In this document: positions 34,498-45,639 of the stretch, in pieces
How the letters are laid out: every line of letters starts with the position of its first letter
How positions within the stretch are numbered: position 1 is the first letter of the stretch
Assembly (NCBI RefSeq): GCF_023898315.1
Contig: NC_064614.1
Location: 74,102,501-74,166,500 of the forward strand
Direction: 5' to 3'
DNA: 64,000 nt
DNA from: Schistocerca nitens
Lineage: Eukaryota > Arthropoda > Insecta > Orthoptera > Acrididae
The notes under the pieces: generated by a model
What the model saw: only the letters and a program-made list of their open reading frames with translations
Told to the model about the DNA's origin: nothing
Databases searched by the model: none
Translations under genes and position numbers: made by a program

Positions 34498-35814
34498 CGA
34501 GGTGCATTCACGTTCTAAGGCCTCCGATTTTTTTTCTCCCGACTGGAAAGAGATAGAAACATACGCATTGTTTTAAAATGAGGCCGCGTTGATTGTCAAT
34601 ACGTCCCAAAGATGGCAGCACCGTACGGCAGATGGAATTTTACCGCCAGCGGCGAGAATGAGAACTTTTTTAAATACTTAAAATGGCGACGTTTTCCTTA
34701 CTTGAACAGCGTGCAATCATTCGTTTTCTGAATTTGCTTGGTGTGAAACCAATTGAAATTCATCGACAGTTGAAGGAGACATGTGGTGATGGAGTTATTG
34801 AAGTGTCGAAAGTGCGTTCGTGGGTAAGACAGTTTAATGAAGGCAGAACATCGTGTGACAACAAACCGAAACAACCTCGGGCTCGCACAAGCCGGTCTGA
34901 CGACATGATCGAGAAAGTGGAGAGAATTGTTTTGGGGGATCGCCGAATGACTGTTGAACAGATCGCCTCCAGAGTTGGCATTTCTGTGGGTTCGGTTGAC
35001 ATAATCCTGCATGACGACCTGAAAATGCGAAAAGTGTCATCCGGGTGGGTGCCACGAATGCTGACGGACGACCACACGGCTGCACGTGTGGCATGTTGCC
35101 AAGCAATGTTGACGCGCAACGACAGCATGAATGGGACTTTCTTTTCGTCGGTTGTCACAATGGATGAGACGTGCATGCCATTTTTCAATCCAGAAACAAA
35201 GCGCCAGTCAGCTCAATGGAAGCACGCAGATTCACCAACACCAAAAAAATTTCGGGTAACCGCCAGTGCTGAAAAAATGATGGTGTCCATGTTCTGGGAC
35301 AGCGAGGGCGTAATCCTTACCCATAGCGTTCCAAAGGGCACTACAGTAACAGGTGCATCCTGCGAAAATGTTTTGAAGAACAAATTCCTTCCTACACTGC
35401 AACAAAAACGTCCGGGAAGGGCTGTGTGTGTGCTGTTTCACCAAGACAACGCACCCGCACATCGAGCTAACGTTACGCAACAGTTTCTTCGTGAGAACAA
35501 CTTTGAAGTGATTCCTCATGCTCCCTACTCACCTGACCTGGCTCCTAGTGACTTTTGGCTTTTTCCAACAATGAAAGACACTCCGTGGCCGCACATTCAC
35601 CAGCCGTGCTGCTATTGCCTCAGCGATTTTCCAGTGGTCAAAACAGACTCCTAAAGAAGCGTTCGCCGCTGCCATGGAATCATGGCGTCAGCGTTGTGAA
35701 AAATGTGTACGTCTGCAGGGCGATTACGTCGAGAAGTAACGCCAGTTTCATCGATTTTGGATGAGTAGTTAATTAGAAAAAAAATCGGAGGCCTTAGAAC
35801 TTGAATGCGCTTCG
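34498..35814 (+). mobile_element. Mariner element with TIRs
   Basis: Left end CGAGGTGCATTCACGTTCTA and reverse complement of the right end CGAAGCGCATTCAAGTTCTA match for about 38 bp with three changes, continuing GGCCTCCGATTTTTTTT. TA flanks both sides (34,496-34,497 and 35,815-35,816). Length 1,317 bp is normal for mariner. The palindrome arm begins 46 bp beyond its right end. Confidence 0.92.
34683..35739 (+). pseudogene. Mariner (DD34D) transposase with a single frameshift
   Basis: The frame is open from MATFSLLEQRAIIRFLNLLG for 323 codons. It contains two HTH motifs (GVKPIEIHRQL; MTVEQIASRVGISVGSVDIIL), the linker WVPRML, TMDETCMPFF (first Asp), FHQDNAPAHRAN (second Asp) and PYSPDLAPSDFWLFP (third Asp). 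Past codon 298, near 35,580, one base appears missing: homologous sequence continues in the next frame to a TAA at 35,737. TMDETC replaces the usual TMDETW. Otherwise it is well preserved and recent. It would cut its TIRs and insert at TA. Confidence 0.92.
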
Positions 35815-36062
35815 TAAGTCCTCGATCTCTTAAGTGTCCATGACGGCAGTAGATTACCACGTACACTCTTTGACATAAAACTTGACCGGCGGCCGGCCGC
35901 TTCAGAGGCTAAGTCCGCGCCGATCGCGACATGGGACAAAAAAACTGGCCAACTCGCTAATTCTCTAAGTCCGGTTATCTGCACAATCTGGCAACACTGT
36001 AGACTGCGGCACTTCCTGGAGGAAAACTTGTCCCATGATAGAGAAACTCTAGGCTGATTACG

Positions 36063-36125
36063 CCTGTGGTCTAGCGGTAGCGTGCGTTGTTTCTGTTCAT
36101 AATGTCAGTGGATCGAGAGCAGCTG
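36063..36125 (+). repeat. Degenerate tRNA-like module
   Basis: GTGGTCTAGCGGTAGCG resembles a tRNA D-arm/A box, and GTGGATCGAGAGCAGC a T-arm/B box about 40 bp further. Mirrored at 58,702-58,764 in the right arm. Confidence 0.5.
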
Positions 36126-37458
36126 GCATAAAATATTTTTATAGCCTCTTCTGTCTGAATGCTGAAGACGTGAATGTAATGGTAGCGCAGATTCAATCTA
36201 TTTCGCTTTGTGACACACCGATATCAAAATTTTATCCAGTAACGATTTTGCGGCAGATTTCCTGCAGACTGTCCTCCTCTGGACGCCGTATGCGGCAAAG
36301 CTCCGGGATCCATTTGCTGGCTACTGGCAGCGGCCGTGGCGACAGCAGCGGCGCTGCACTCCCCCGTTCTTTATCGAAAGCGCCTGCTACCGCTCATCGC
36401 TTTTGATGATTTAAAACGCTTTATTATTAAATGTTGCTCCACAGAAAATTTCTACAATTTCCATTCACGCTCAAAAGCAACGGAGACAGACGCCCTGATT
36501 AGTAGGCGGGTATTATATTACATTAATCGGCAAGAGCTGAGTATGGCCCGAAATTAATTTTATAGACTGGGACGAAATTAAACCACCTCACTACATTCGA
36601 TGAATTTATAAATGCTTCATACCTCGTTTCTTTCCCTTTCAAACTCAATTATTTGTGCAACTTTTGGTCAATGTTTGGATTTTTTCGTCAAGCCAGAGTG
36701 AACGTCTGTGGTGTAAAGTGTATTACAGTTCTTGTTTCATTCCTTATGGTAAGTCTATGCGATAAACTGTGTGAATACCTTGCAATGCATGCTCTGTAGC
36801 AGTGCAGGAACACTGCACATTTGGAGTTCCATGTATGCGTTCATGAAGTATTTATTGTTGATTGGAAGTGATAGTTAAGGTCATCAGATTTAAACCAGAA
36901 AAATTTGTCGTTTTGAAGGTTTCAGAGAACGGAAAGGAATTGCTAACGCCGGTGTTAGAAAACGTCTACAGTTAAATGCTATTGCAAAAATTTGGAAGAA
37001 GGGAACTACATTAATGAACATGTGCACTTCATAAACAACCTTCTGACATGTTAGACCTATATGACGAACAAAGCTCAAATTTATATCGTTGACAGTCGGT
37101 TTGAATCTTTTCAGGGTCTATTTTACAGTGAAGCACCTTGGAGTTTGCAAAGCAGAAATCCATGATATTAACTTAATTTACTAAGTCGAAATCGGACGAA
37201 GATTGATGTTTAAAGGCATTCTTCAGATTTCGCATAAGAAATTTCTGCTAGCAGTTTGCAACTCCATTAATTAAAATGGAAAATAAAAGGTTGTAGTCAA
37301 CGGCTTCTACCGTGATTCGAACTGCAATGTCTTATAGTACAAGCACTGCAACGCACAAGGGAACCTCTGAGCTAACGACACACTGGCGGCCAGAGGCGGA
37401 ATATAGTCACTGCGATGTTGCCTGAGCCTCAAAACGCAACCTTAAACACACGAACAGA

Positions 37459-37670
37459 GGAGGTGGAGATTACTGTTTTAACGTCCCGTCGACAACGATG
37501 TCATTAGAGACGGAGCACAAGCTCGGATTAGGGAAGGATGGGGAAGGAAATCGGCCGTGCCCTTCCTAAGGAACCATCCCGGCATTTGCTTGAAGCGATT
37601 TAGGGAAATCATTGAAAACCTAAATCAGGATGGCCGGGCGCGGGATTGCACCGTCGTCCTCCCGAATGCA
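37459..37670 (-). mobile_element. Second SINE family (left arm)
   Basis: Carries CCCGTCGACAACGATGTCAT, GGGAAGGATGGGGAAGGAAA, GGCCGTGCCCTTCC and GGCATTTGC, then a tRNA-like end (GGGATTGCACCGTCGTCCTCCC) truncated at the tRNA part. I recognise this as a common orthopteran SINE-like repeat. Mirror copy at 57,157-57,368. Confidence 0.75.
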
Positions 37671-39995
37671 CACACAAACAGGTGTTACTTATGTGAAGAA
37701 CGCCGTTCTTGGAGTCCAGAAATTAAATATACTTTCTAATTGTGTCATCTTGCAGTGGATTATATCGTACGAGTCTTCGATGTGGAAAACGAATGTCAAG
37801 TGAATTTAGCGAGGTAACGCCAACCTACACCCGGAAGTAAATGCACTATCAGAGTGTTGACAAATACTTGCTACGACGCTGCCATTTCTAGGCTCTCTGA
37901 CGAGGCAGCTCTTCAGCGAAATGCTTGCCGTGATTCTCCGATACGGTTCTTCGGAGTGGAGACGCGCGCGCACGTTTGGTTTTTATGCGGCGTTCTCCCC
38001 TGATGGTTTCTGACGTCGCCTTGTGGGCTATGTATACATATGAGACATTCAATTATCATTAATCCAGAACGATACAAGTTGCAGCTTCCGGCGTGGAAGA
38101 AGGCTGTTGACGCCGACATTATATCATTTCAACGTAGGGAAAGCAAAACGGATCATTCAATGTTTCTCATTCAACATAAAGCATATGAGATAATTTTCCG
38201 TAACGTTCATAATCATCTAAAAATACAAACGAAGTAAAAATACACCGGAAGCTGATTCGAATTGAATATAACGCTTTGCACCTCGATGTCGAATTTGTCC
38301 ACTTGCAATCTTTTGCAGCATACACATAGAATGTCATGATTACCACGAGAATGAAGAAATATGTTGGTAAGGATGGAAGCAAGAAGAGACGCAGTCAACA
38401 AATATTCTATTCCTCATGGCATTCATTTCATTTGACACGTAAGAAGAGGTAAAGCGGGAATTTACTTTCGTTAACACGAAAGATATGCCGCACATATTGA
38501 TAACGAGGAAGTCTGCGTCTTCATACGTTTCCTCCTTGAAATCTGTATGCTCTATTATATACTAAGTAGCCCGATCATTGTTTCAGTATGTTTCAGTAAT
38601 GTTACCCTCTTGTTTGACCCCGTAACGATGAACAGATTCCAAATGCATGTCTCCCTTCCTGGGTTGTTTTTTTGTGTTTTATTGCTTGGAATTCCTGAAG
38701 CAGACCACTGTGCCTTCCCCCCTCGTGGGTTAGGTCTCAAAACTAAACCGCTTTGTATCCAATGGCATACTTTATTCAGACAGCATCAGCATAAGACTAT
38801 CAAACAAAGCCTTCCATTTACAGTTGCAGCACTCTAACCAGCACTGACCAAAGTGTAATCCACGGTCATGGTCCTAAATTACCAGCTGTCTGCTACTGTG
38901 GCAAAGTCCGTACTACACTGTCGATTCCGCAGCACCATTTTATCTGGTAACACTGTGTAGTTGCACAGTTGTGCTACCAGGTCTGTCCTCACACTGTCAA
39001 CTTTATGTATCTCACTTCTCCTGTAGCGTAGATCACGAGGAGCCGAAGTAAATGAGTGTATTCTGCATGACGTAACATTCAGTATTCCCTTCTTTCATAG
39101 CCACTCTTCATGTGCATCGATACCAAATAGGAATGCGAAAACTCTTGCGAGTGAGAGAATGACAATAACAATCGTAACAAGAACAAGCAAATAATGAATG
39201 ATGTTTATTCCAACGCAGAACGAGAATCGCTTTAAATATAAAAATCTGTATCTATATCTATATCCATATCTATTGATCTTTGAGTTGGCACAATGCAAAT
39301 ATATTCTTAGCATTTAGTTACTGAATTTAGTTCTGGATGTTTGCAGAGAAAAGGAAAAGTCGGTACTTCTCGCTAGTGTAATATAATGTGAACCAGCAAC
39401 TACCCTTTCCTTAGAACACGACTCAAGCAGGTCCTCAAGTAGGTAGCAAGGCACTGCTGCATTCTGTTCCCTGACATTGCTCTGATGACGGTTCATGCAG
39501 ATAGTTCCGATTATGAAATACAAAACGTATTGCAGGTTAGTTCCTTGGATAGTAACATTAAATTTGCGTTGTAGACGGCACGTGAACGTGACGACTATCC
39601 ATATTACTCATCAATATAAAAAGACAATATTTTGGGAATTTAGCAGGATTACTCAAAATGAATTCTGAAATTGGGTGACTGACTGCACAGGTGCTAAACG
39701 TCGTCAAGAGTATACGATGTCCTAATCGCATTAGGAATATGAAGATCGTCTTCGACAGCTCGCAACTTTCACATTGCTATCTCCACCCTACTCCAGACAG
39801 CCCTCGGTGGAGTTGCACTACGTTGCCGATGTTATGGAAGGCCTTCAAACCGACAACAGACCACATATTGAAAAATACAAGCGAATTCTTTTGCAGCGTA
39901 AGCTTATTGTAACTAATCTAAAAATTATTGGAGAGGAACATTGTCCTATTCAAACAAAGTAAAATGTTACACACTGTTGACGTCAAACGGACATT
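37671..39995. other. Palindrome arm, no gene found
   Basis: Short open frames only, mirrored in the right arm. A small TATATC-type repeat lies at 39,246-39,276. Confidence 0.5.
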
Positions 39996-40000
39996 ATCTA
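39996..40000. repeat. Gypsy target-site duplication, left
   Basis: ATCTA, repeated at 45,640-45,644. The right arm has a single copy at 54,827-54,831 (TAGAT), the empty site. Confidence 0.97.
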
Positions 40001-40474
40001 TGTTGTGTCGATTCCCTAAGGTCTCGACACAATGAGTGGCTAGGTGCACGCGAAACTAAAGCAGACAGGCGTAAATTCTGAAACAGGAGACTGGATGAAA
40101 ACTATAAAGAAAAGAAGAGAGATTGTCATCTACTTAACTTTTAATGATGTTCTTCTTGTTGAAATACATCTCTTGCATAGTAGTGAGCAATTAGCAATGA
40201 TACACATGGCGCCTTGCTAGGTAGTAGCGATGGACTAGCTGAAGGCTATTTAATCTGTCTCTCGGCAAATGAGAGGAATACTTGGTAGGTCTAGTCGCAA
40301 GCTATGTCGTCCGTACAACTGGGGCGAGGTCAAGTCCGTGTCTTGTGACCTGCCCTGTGGTGGCGCTACGTTTGCGAATACACAGTGGCGACACGCGGGT
40401 CCGACATGTACTACAGGACCGCGGCCGATTTAAGTTACCACCTAGCAAGTGTGGTGTCTAGCGGTGACACCACA
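40001..40474 (-). repeat. Gypsy 3' LTR (element is on minus strand)
   Basis: 474 bp, beginning TGTGGTGTCACC and ending CGACACAACA when read on the minus strand. It reads identical to the LTR at 45,166-45,639 by eye. Confidence 0.97.
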
Positions 40475-43400
40475 TTCCTCCCCCGCAAATCGGCGAACGG
40501 TCGTGAGATAAGGCTTCCGCCCGCCGTGGGGAGGACCCCATGTTGACGTATGCGATGAGGTGGGGAGCCTAACAACAGGCGAGGCTGTGCCACCCGCACC
40601 CGGCCATTCGGTCCGAGGGGAGCTAGGAAACGCCTGCAAACCTAGTCCAGGGTGCACGTCAACATGAGGTGTATGCGCACGTAATGAGACAGAAGGGTCG
40701 ACCTCCATGTGGTCGGAGCACCCGACGGGCGAAGACGACATCTGGTCCGGAGCGGGCAAGAGGTCCATGGCGGAGGACGGCTGGTCACGGGAAGCGAGCG
40801 GCGGCGCGTGACCCAGGGAGGCGCGAGGCGGCTGCAGCGAAGCGTCCGCTGCTGGCGGCGCCGGCGGCGGCTGCGGCGGCGCGACGCCATGAGGCAAAAT
40901 GGAAGGCAGCGTCGGTAACACCTGGGGATGAGGCGAGCCAGTAGATGGGTCCCCAGGGCGCTGACCTGACGGCTCCGTCGCTGAAAGCAGACGGGGAGCG
41001 GCAGAACCCAGGCGACGACAGAGGCGCAGCTGATTGAGATGCCGACGCACCTCACCAGAGGCCCCCAAAACCAAATACATCGCGCGGCCGAGGCAGCGAA
41101 GAATGCGCCCTGCGAGCCAACGCTGTGAACCGCGATAGTTGCGATAATAGACAACGTCGCCAGGAGCAAAAGCAGGAGTCTGCCGCTGCACAGGAACCTG
41201 ATGTGGCGGATGCAGCAAAGACATCAGAGTTCGATGAGGACGACCATGGAGCAATTCAGCCGGCGAGCGACCATCGCGGGGCTGAGAGCGATATGAGGAC
41301 AAAAAGAGCAACAAAGCGTCCTCCCGAGAATGCGACTCTTTCAACTTCAACATCTGCGACTTGAAAGTCCGGACCAATCGTTCAGCGGCACCGTTTGACT
41401 GAGGCGAAAACGGCGCGGATGTCAGATGTTGAATACCATTGGCCTTGCAGAACGACTGAAATTCTGCGGACATGAATTGTGGGCCATTATCGGAAACAAT
41501 AGTCTGCGGAAGACCCTCAATGCAAAAGATAGCAGACAAGGCTTGGATTGTGGCAGAAGACGTCGTGGAAGACATCCGGACAACAAAAGGAAAATTACTG
41601 AAAGCATCGACCACAACCAACCATCGAGCATTCCAGAATGGACCAGCAAAATCGATGTGCAAGCGTTGCCAAGGGGAAGTGGCTTTCGGCCATGCAAAGA
41701 ATTTCCGCGGCGGTGCGGATTGTTGTTCGGCACACGCCACGCAAGAGGAGCACATATTCGCAATCGCAGCATCGATTCCGAACCAAGTACAGTGCTGACG
41801 AGCAAGTTGTTTAGTTCGCACTATACCCCAATGTCCTTGGTGAAGAAGCTTTAAGACAGAGGACTGCAACGATCGTGGGACCACGACTCGGGATTGATCA
41901 TTATCGGAACGCAACAACAAAACACCACGTCGGACAAAAAGTCTCTCCTTGTGAGCAAAAAAACGGCGAACCAAAGGATCCTCGATCTGTGACTTTGACA
42001 AGGGCCATTGCGTAGCAACAAAACGCAAAACAGTAGCAAGGACAGGGTCAGCAGCTGTGGCAGTAGCGACACGACGAAAATCAATCGGAAACGATGCGAC
42101 CACGTCATCGGCTTCCGAATCAATGAACATGCAAGCAAGTTCGGAAGAATCGAATGCTTTATCCTCAGCAACAGGCAAACGGGACAACGCATCAGCGTTG
42201 CCGTGCTTAGCAGTGGACCGATACAAGATATCGTAGCGGTACTGCGAGAGAAAAAGTGACCAGCGAATGAATTTCTGCGCTGTACGTGGAGGTACAGGCT
42301 TGCTCGGATGAAAAAGCGATGTCAACGGTTTGTGGTCCGTGATGATTGTAAAGTGACGACCATACAAGAAGTCATGGAACTTGGTAACACCAAACACGAG
42401 AGCTAAAGCTTCTTTCTCTATTTGTGAATAATTTCTTTGCGCAGATGAGAGCAATTTGGACGCAAAGGCAATAGGGCGATCATGCGAGCCATCCTTGTGC
42501 GCAAGCACAGCACCGATCCCGAAATCCGATGCATCAACCATCAACAAAAGGGGTTTTCGGGGATCGAATGGCGTAAGGCAAGTATTGGAAAGTAACGCCG
42601 ATTTCAACTGGCGAAAGGCGCGTTCGCATTCCGGCGTCCAGACGAACGGAACACCTTTACGGCGTAAGCGATGAAGCGGAGCTGAAATGGAAGAAGCATT
42701 GCGCACAAATCGATGATAATAATTTACCTTACCCAGCACACTCTGTAGCTGTTTTAAGTTCTGCGGTGACGGCAAGTCCTGAATGGCACGAAGGTGCTCT
42801 GGACTCGGATGTATACCTTGGGCGTTAAGGACATGGCCCAGGTACGGTAAGTCACGAGCAAAAAACACACATTTGTCCTTCCTCAAGCGAAGACCATTCT
42901 GACGCAAGACCTGAAATAATGTCCGGAGATTCTGCAAATGTTCGGCTTCTGTCTTTCCTGAGAGCACAATATCGTCCAGATAGTTCGCAGCCGTAGGGAC
43001 CGACGCACAAACAGTTTGTAAATATTGCTGAAATAAAGCAGGGGCGGATGCACACCCGAATGGCAGTCTTTTGAAGCGATACAAGCCAAGATGCGTGTTA
43101 ACCACTAAGACGCGCTGGGAGTCTTCGTCCACAGGTATTTGCAAGTACGCATCTGCTAGGTCCAATTTTGAAAAATATTTTCCCGGGCACAGTTTGTCAA
43201 AAAGATCTTCCGGGCGGGGCAAAGGAAAAGTAGCAGTCACAAGTTGTGGATTCACAGTTGCCTTGAAGTCCACGCAAAGTCTCAATTTTCCGGAAGGTTT
43301 TGGCAAAATGACTAAGGGTGAGGCCCAGAGAGAAGCCTGCACTCGTTCAATGACACCTTGAGATTCTAATTCGGCTAATGTTCGTGCGACCTCATCACGC

Positions 43401-45088
43401 AATGCGTGGGGAACATTGCGCGCTCTGAAAAATTTCGGTTGCGCGTTGTCTTTCAGTTCCAAATGCGCTTCATAGTTCTTAGCGCAACCAAGGCCCGGTG
43501 CAAAAATGTCTGCAAATTCTTCACAAAGACTAGAAACACTGGCGGAAGGCACAGTCTGATTCACTGATAGGACCTGATTCACTATAGACAAATTAAACAA
43601 TTGAAACAAATCTAAACCAAACAAGTTCACTGCACTAGAGGAACGAAGAACATAAAATGACACAAGTTTTGTCTGTCCCTTGTATGTTGCAATAAGGCTG
43701 CACTGTCCTAACACAGGTATATGCTGTCCTGAGTAACTAGTTAACGTAACATTTGCGGCACGCAATGGCGGGGCGCCCAGTTGTTTGTACGTGTCGTGAT
43801 TGAGCAAGGAAACTGCAGCTCCGGTATCGAGCTGGAATGGTATCACTTTTCCTGCAAAGTCTAAGTCCACAAAAAGTTTATTGTCTTGTTGACGACAAGA
43901 GCGACTGTCTCGTGCAATTTGAACTGATACAGGTACAGAAGCACTTGCGACTTTACGGGATTTCCGGCGACGTCGACGCACACTTTGGGTGGGACGAACA
44001 CAGTCACTGTTAGCTAAAGTGTCACTGGACGGGTGGGAATGAACTACATGAATGTCCATGGGCGAAGGTCCACGAGCCTGATTGTCCTGGGTGCGATTCC
44101 GGCGCGAAGCAAAGGGCCTGGAATTTGTGTGATTGTCTGACCTAAGCTTTTTCTGGCAAACACTTTGTACATGTCCTTTCTTGTGACAGTAAAAGCAAAT
44201 AGCTTGGCGTGACGGGCAATTTTCACGCGAATGTCTAGTTGCACACCGCGGGCAAGATTTCACGGCATTTGCTTGCTTACGCGGCGCACGTGGTTGCAAG
44301 CTAGGCGGCCGCTGCGAAGTCGGGCGCGAGGGCCGCTCAGCGTCCCGTGCAGCGGGCCGGGCGGGCCGATTAATGTGACACACTGCTGGCGAAGTTTCAA
44401 ATGATTCCTGAGCAAAGTCAAGTGTGTCTTGCCTGTCCAAAATGTCTATCACTTGTTGCAGGGAGGGATTAACTAGCTTCAAAATCTGTTCCCTTATGCG
44501 AACATCAGAAACGTTCTGTGCAATTGCATCACGCACCATAGTATCTGAATATGGGAGGCCACATTCACAGGCAAACGCACAGTCTCTAGTAAGTCCTTGC
44601 AAAGTTGCAACCCACTCCCTATTAGTCTGACCGGCCGTACGTTTTGTACGAAAAAACGTATACCGTTTGGCAACTACATTTACTGTTTCTTTGAAATAGG
44701 CATCTAAAGCCGACAAAATTTCCTCGTAGGTCAGAGTTGCTACGTCGCGTCGGGGAAACAATTTCACTATCACCCGGTAGGTAGACACACCGACACAAGA
44801 AAGCAAAAACGGCTGCCGCTCTTTACCTTGAATTCCATAAGCAGTGAGGTGGAAGTTGAACTGATCGGCCCACTCAGTCCAGCTTTCGTTATGGGCCTCA
44901 AAGGGCCTAAATGGCGGTGCGACAGCGTTGTGTGGCTGCGGTAGCGATGAAGCGGCTGCCGCCGCATCGGTTTGCAGCGCACGTTGACCCTGGACGAGCT
45001 GTCCAAGGGCTTCCAATAACGCCTGCGTCTGCTGATTCTGCAAGCGAAAAAATTCGGACAGTACATCTGGAGAATGCGGCGAAGCCAT
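40442..45088 (-). CDS. Gypsy Gag-Pol polyprotein, 1,548 aa, intact
   Basis: One uninterrupted frame. Approximate residues: Gag with coiled N-terminus 1-270; two zinc knuckles 282-310 (CPRCATRHSRENC, then CFYCHKKGHVQSVC); aspartic protease DTGA near 419; reverse transcriptase about 540-760 with KLDLADAYLQIPV and the catalytic YLDD near 703; RNase H with DASDFGIGAVLA near 850; integrase HHCC zinc site 1,079-1,118 and DDE triad at about 1,143 (HIDFAG), 1,200 (SDNGPQF) and 1,234 (AAERLVRTFK); a GPY/F-like block near 1,308-1,352; a Pro-rich tail. The start follows the 5' LTR by 77 bp. Gag and Pol share one frame, so no frameshift signal is needed; how Gag is made in excess is not evident. The frame runs through the purine tract and ends 33 bp inside the 3' LTR. 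Confidence 0.97.
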   Translation of the reverse strand: MASPHSPDVLSEFFRLQNQQTQALLEALGQLVQGQRALQTDAAAAASSLPQPHNAVAPPFRPFEAHNESWTEWADQFNFHLTAYGIQGKERQPFLLSCVGVSTYRVIVKLFPRRDVATLTYEEILSALDAYFKETVNVVAKRYTFFRTKRTAGQTNREWVATLQGLTRDCAFACECGLPYSDTMVRDAIAQNVSDVRIREQILKLVNPSLQQVIDILDRQDTLDFAQESFETSPAVCHINRPARPAARDAERPSRPTSQRPPSLQPRAPRKQANAVKSCPRCATRHSRENCPSRQAICFYCHKKGHVQSVCQKKLRSDNHTNSRPFASRRNRTQDNQARGPSPMDIHVVHSHPSSDTLANSDCVRPTQSVRRRRRKSRKVASASVPVSVQIARDSRSCRQQDNKLFVDLDFAGKVIPFQLDTGAAVSLLNHDTYKQLGAPPLRAANVTLTSYSGQHIPVLGQCSLIATYKGQTKLVSFYVLRSSSAVNLFGLDLFQLFNLSIVNQVLSVNQTVPSASVSSLCEEFADIFAPGLGCAKNYEAHLELKDNAQPKFFRARNVPHALRDEVARTLAELESQGVIERVQASLWASPLVILPKPSGKLRLCVDFKATVNPQLVTATFPLPRPEDLFDKLCPGKYFSKLDLADAYLQIPVDEDSQRVLVVNTHLGLYRFKRLPFGCASAPALFQQYLQTVCASVPTAANYLDDIVLSGKTEAEHLQNLRTLFQVLRQNGLRLRKDKCVFFARDLPYLGHVLNAQGIHPSPEHLRAIQDLPSPQNLKQLQSVLGKVNYYHRFVRNASSISAPLHRLRRKGVPFVWTPECERAFRQLKSALLSNTCLTPFDPRKPLLLMVDASDFGIGAVLAHKDGSHDRPIAFASKLLSSAQRNYSQIEKEALALVFGVTKFHDFLYGRHFTIITDHKPLTSLFHPSKPVPPRTAQKFIRWSLFLSQYRYDILYRSTAKHGNADALSRLPVAEDKAFDSSELACMFIDSEADDVVASFPIDFRRVATATAADPVLATVLRFVATQWPLSKSQIEDPLVRRFFAHKERLFVRRGVLLLRSDNDQSRVVVPRSLQSSVLKLLHQGHWGIVRTKQLARQHCTWFGIDAAIANMCSSCVACAEQQSAPPRKFFAWPKATSPWQRLHIDFAGPFWNARWLVVVDAFSNFPFVVRMSSTTSSATIQALSAIFCIEGLPQTIVSDNGPQFMSAEFQSFCKANGIQHLTSAPFSPQSNGAAERLVRTFKSQMLKLKESHSREDALLLFLSSYRSQPRDGRSPAELLHGRPHRTLMSLLHPPHQVPVQRQTPAFAPGDVVYYRNYRGSQRWLAGRILRCLGRAMYLVLGASGEVRRHLNQLRLCRRLGSAAPRLLSATEPSGQRPGDPSTGSPHPQVLPTLPSILPHGVAPPQPPPAPPAADASLQPPRASLGHAPPLASRDQPSSAMDLLPAPDQMSSSPVGCSDHMEVDPSVSLRAHTPHVDVHPGLGLQAFPSSPRTEWPGAGGTASPVVRLPTSSHTSTWGPPHGGRKPYLTTVRRFAGEECGVTARHHTC
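40475..40489 (-). promoter_or_regulatory. Gypsy polypurine tract
   Basis: Minus strand reads TTTGCGGGGGAGGAA directly against the 3' LTR start TGTGG. It primes plus-strand DNA synthesis and lies within the Gag-Pol frame. Confidence 0.88.
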
Positions 45089-45142
45089 GACACAAGCAAA
45101 TTAGAGCAAGTATAACACAAAGACTGCAACGTGGGCGCGGCA

Positions 45143-45159
45143 TCCCATCCTCGTCGCCA
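45143..45159 (-). promoter_or_regulatory. Gypsy primer binding site
   Basis: Minus strand TGGCGACGAGGATGGGA begins 6 bp (ATATTT) after the 5' LTR. TGG start matches the CCA end of a tRNA primer. I do not assign the tRNA. Confidence 0.78.
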
Positions 45160-45165
45160 AAATAT

Positions 45166-45639
45166 TGTTGTGTCGATTCCCTAAGGTCTCGACACAATGA
45201 GTGGCTAGGTGCACGCGAAACTAAAGCAGACAGGCGTAAATTCTGAAACAGGAGACTGGATGAAAACTATAAAGAAAAGAAGAGAGATTGTCATCTACTT
45301 AACTTTTAATGATGTTCTTCTTGTTGAAATACATCTCTTGCATAGTAGTGAGCAATTAGCAATGATACACATGGCGCCTTGCTAGGTAGTAGCGATGGAC
45401 TAGCTGAAGGCTATTTAATCTGTCTCTCGGCAAATGAGAGGAATACTTGGTAGGTCTAGTCGCAAGCTATGTCGTCCGTACAACTGGGGCGAGGTCAAGT
45501 CCGTGTCTTGTGACCTGCCCTGTGGTGGCGCTACGTTTGCGAATACACAGTGGCGACACGCGGGTCCGACATGTACTACAGGACCGCGGCCGATTTAAGT
45601 TACCACCTAGCAAGTGTGGTGTCTAGCGGTGACACCACA
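45166..45639 (-). repeat. Gypsy 5' LTR
   Basis: 474 bp, reads identical to 40,001-40,474. Followed by target duplication ATCTA at 45,640-45,644. Confidence 0.97.

Larger units (their letters stand above)
40001..45639 (-). mobile_element. Complete Gypsy-type LTR retrotransposon
   Basis: 5,639 bp: 474-bp LTRs, primer-binding-site-like TGGCGACGAGGATGG 6 bp inside the 5' LTR, one long Gag-Pol frame, a purine-rich tract before the 3' LTR, and a perfect 5-bp target duplication. LTRs without visible differences indicate a very recent insertion. Present in the left palindrome arm only. No env-like frame. Confidence 0.97.

Noticed and set aside
36336-36557. Possible exon with Ala-rich peptide (MATAAALHSPVL)
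   Set aside because: No splice context or domain; GC-rich patch only, and mirrored as part of the palindrome.
40642-45197. Many open frames antisense or in other frames of the Gypsy Gag-Pol
   Set aside because: They are shadows of a 4.6-kb GC-richer coding frame and have no motifs of their own.
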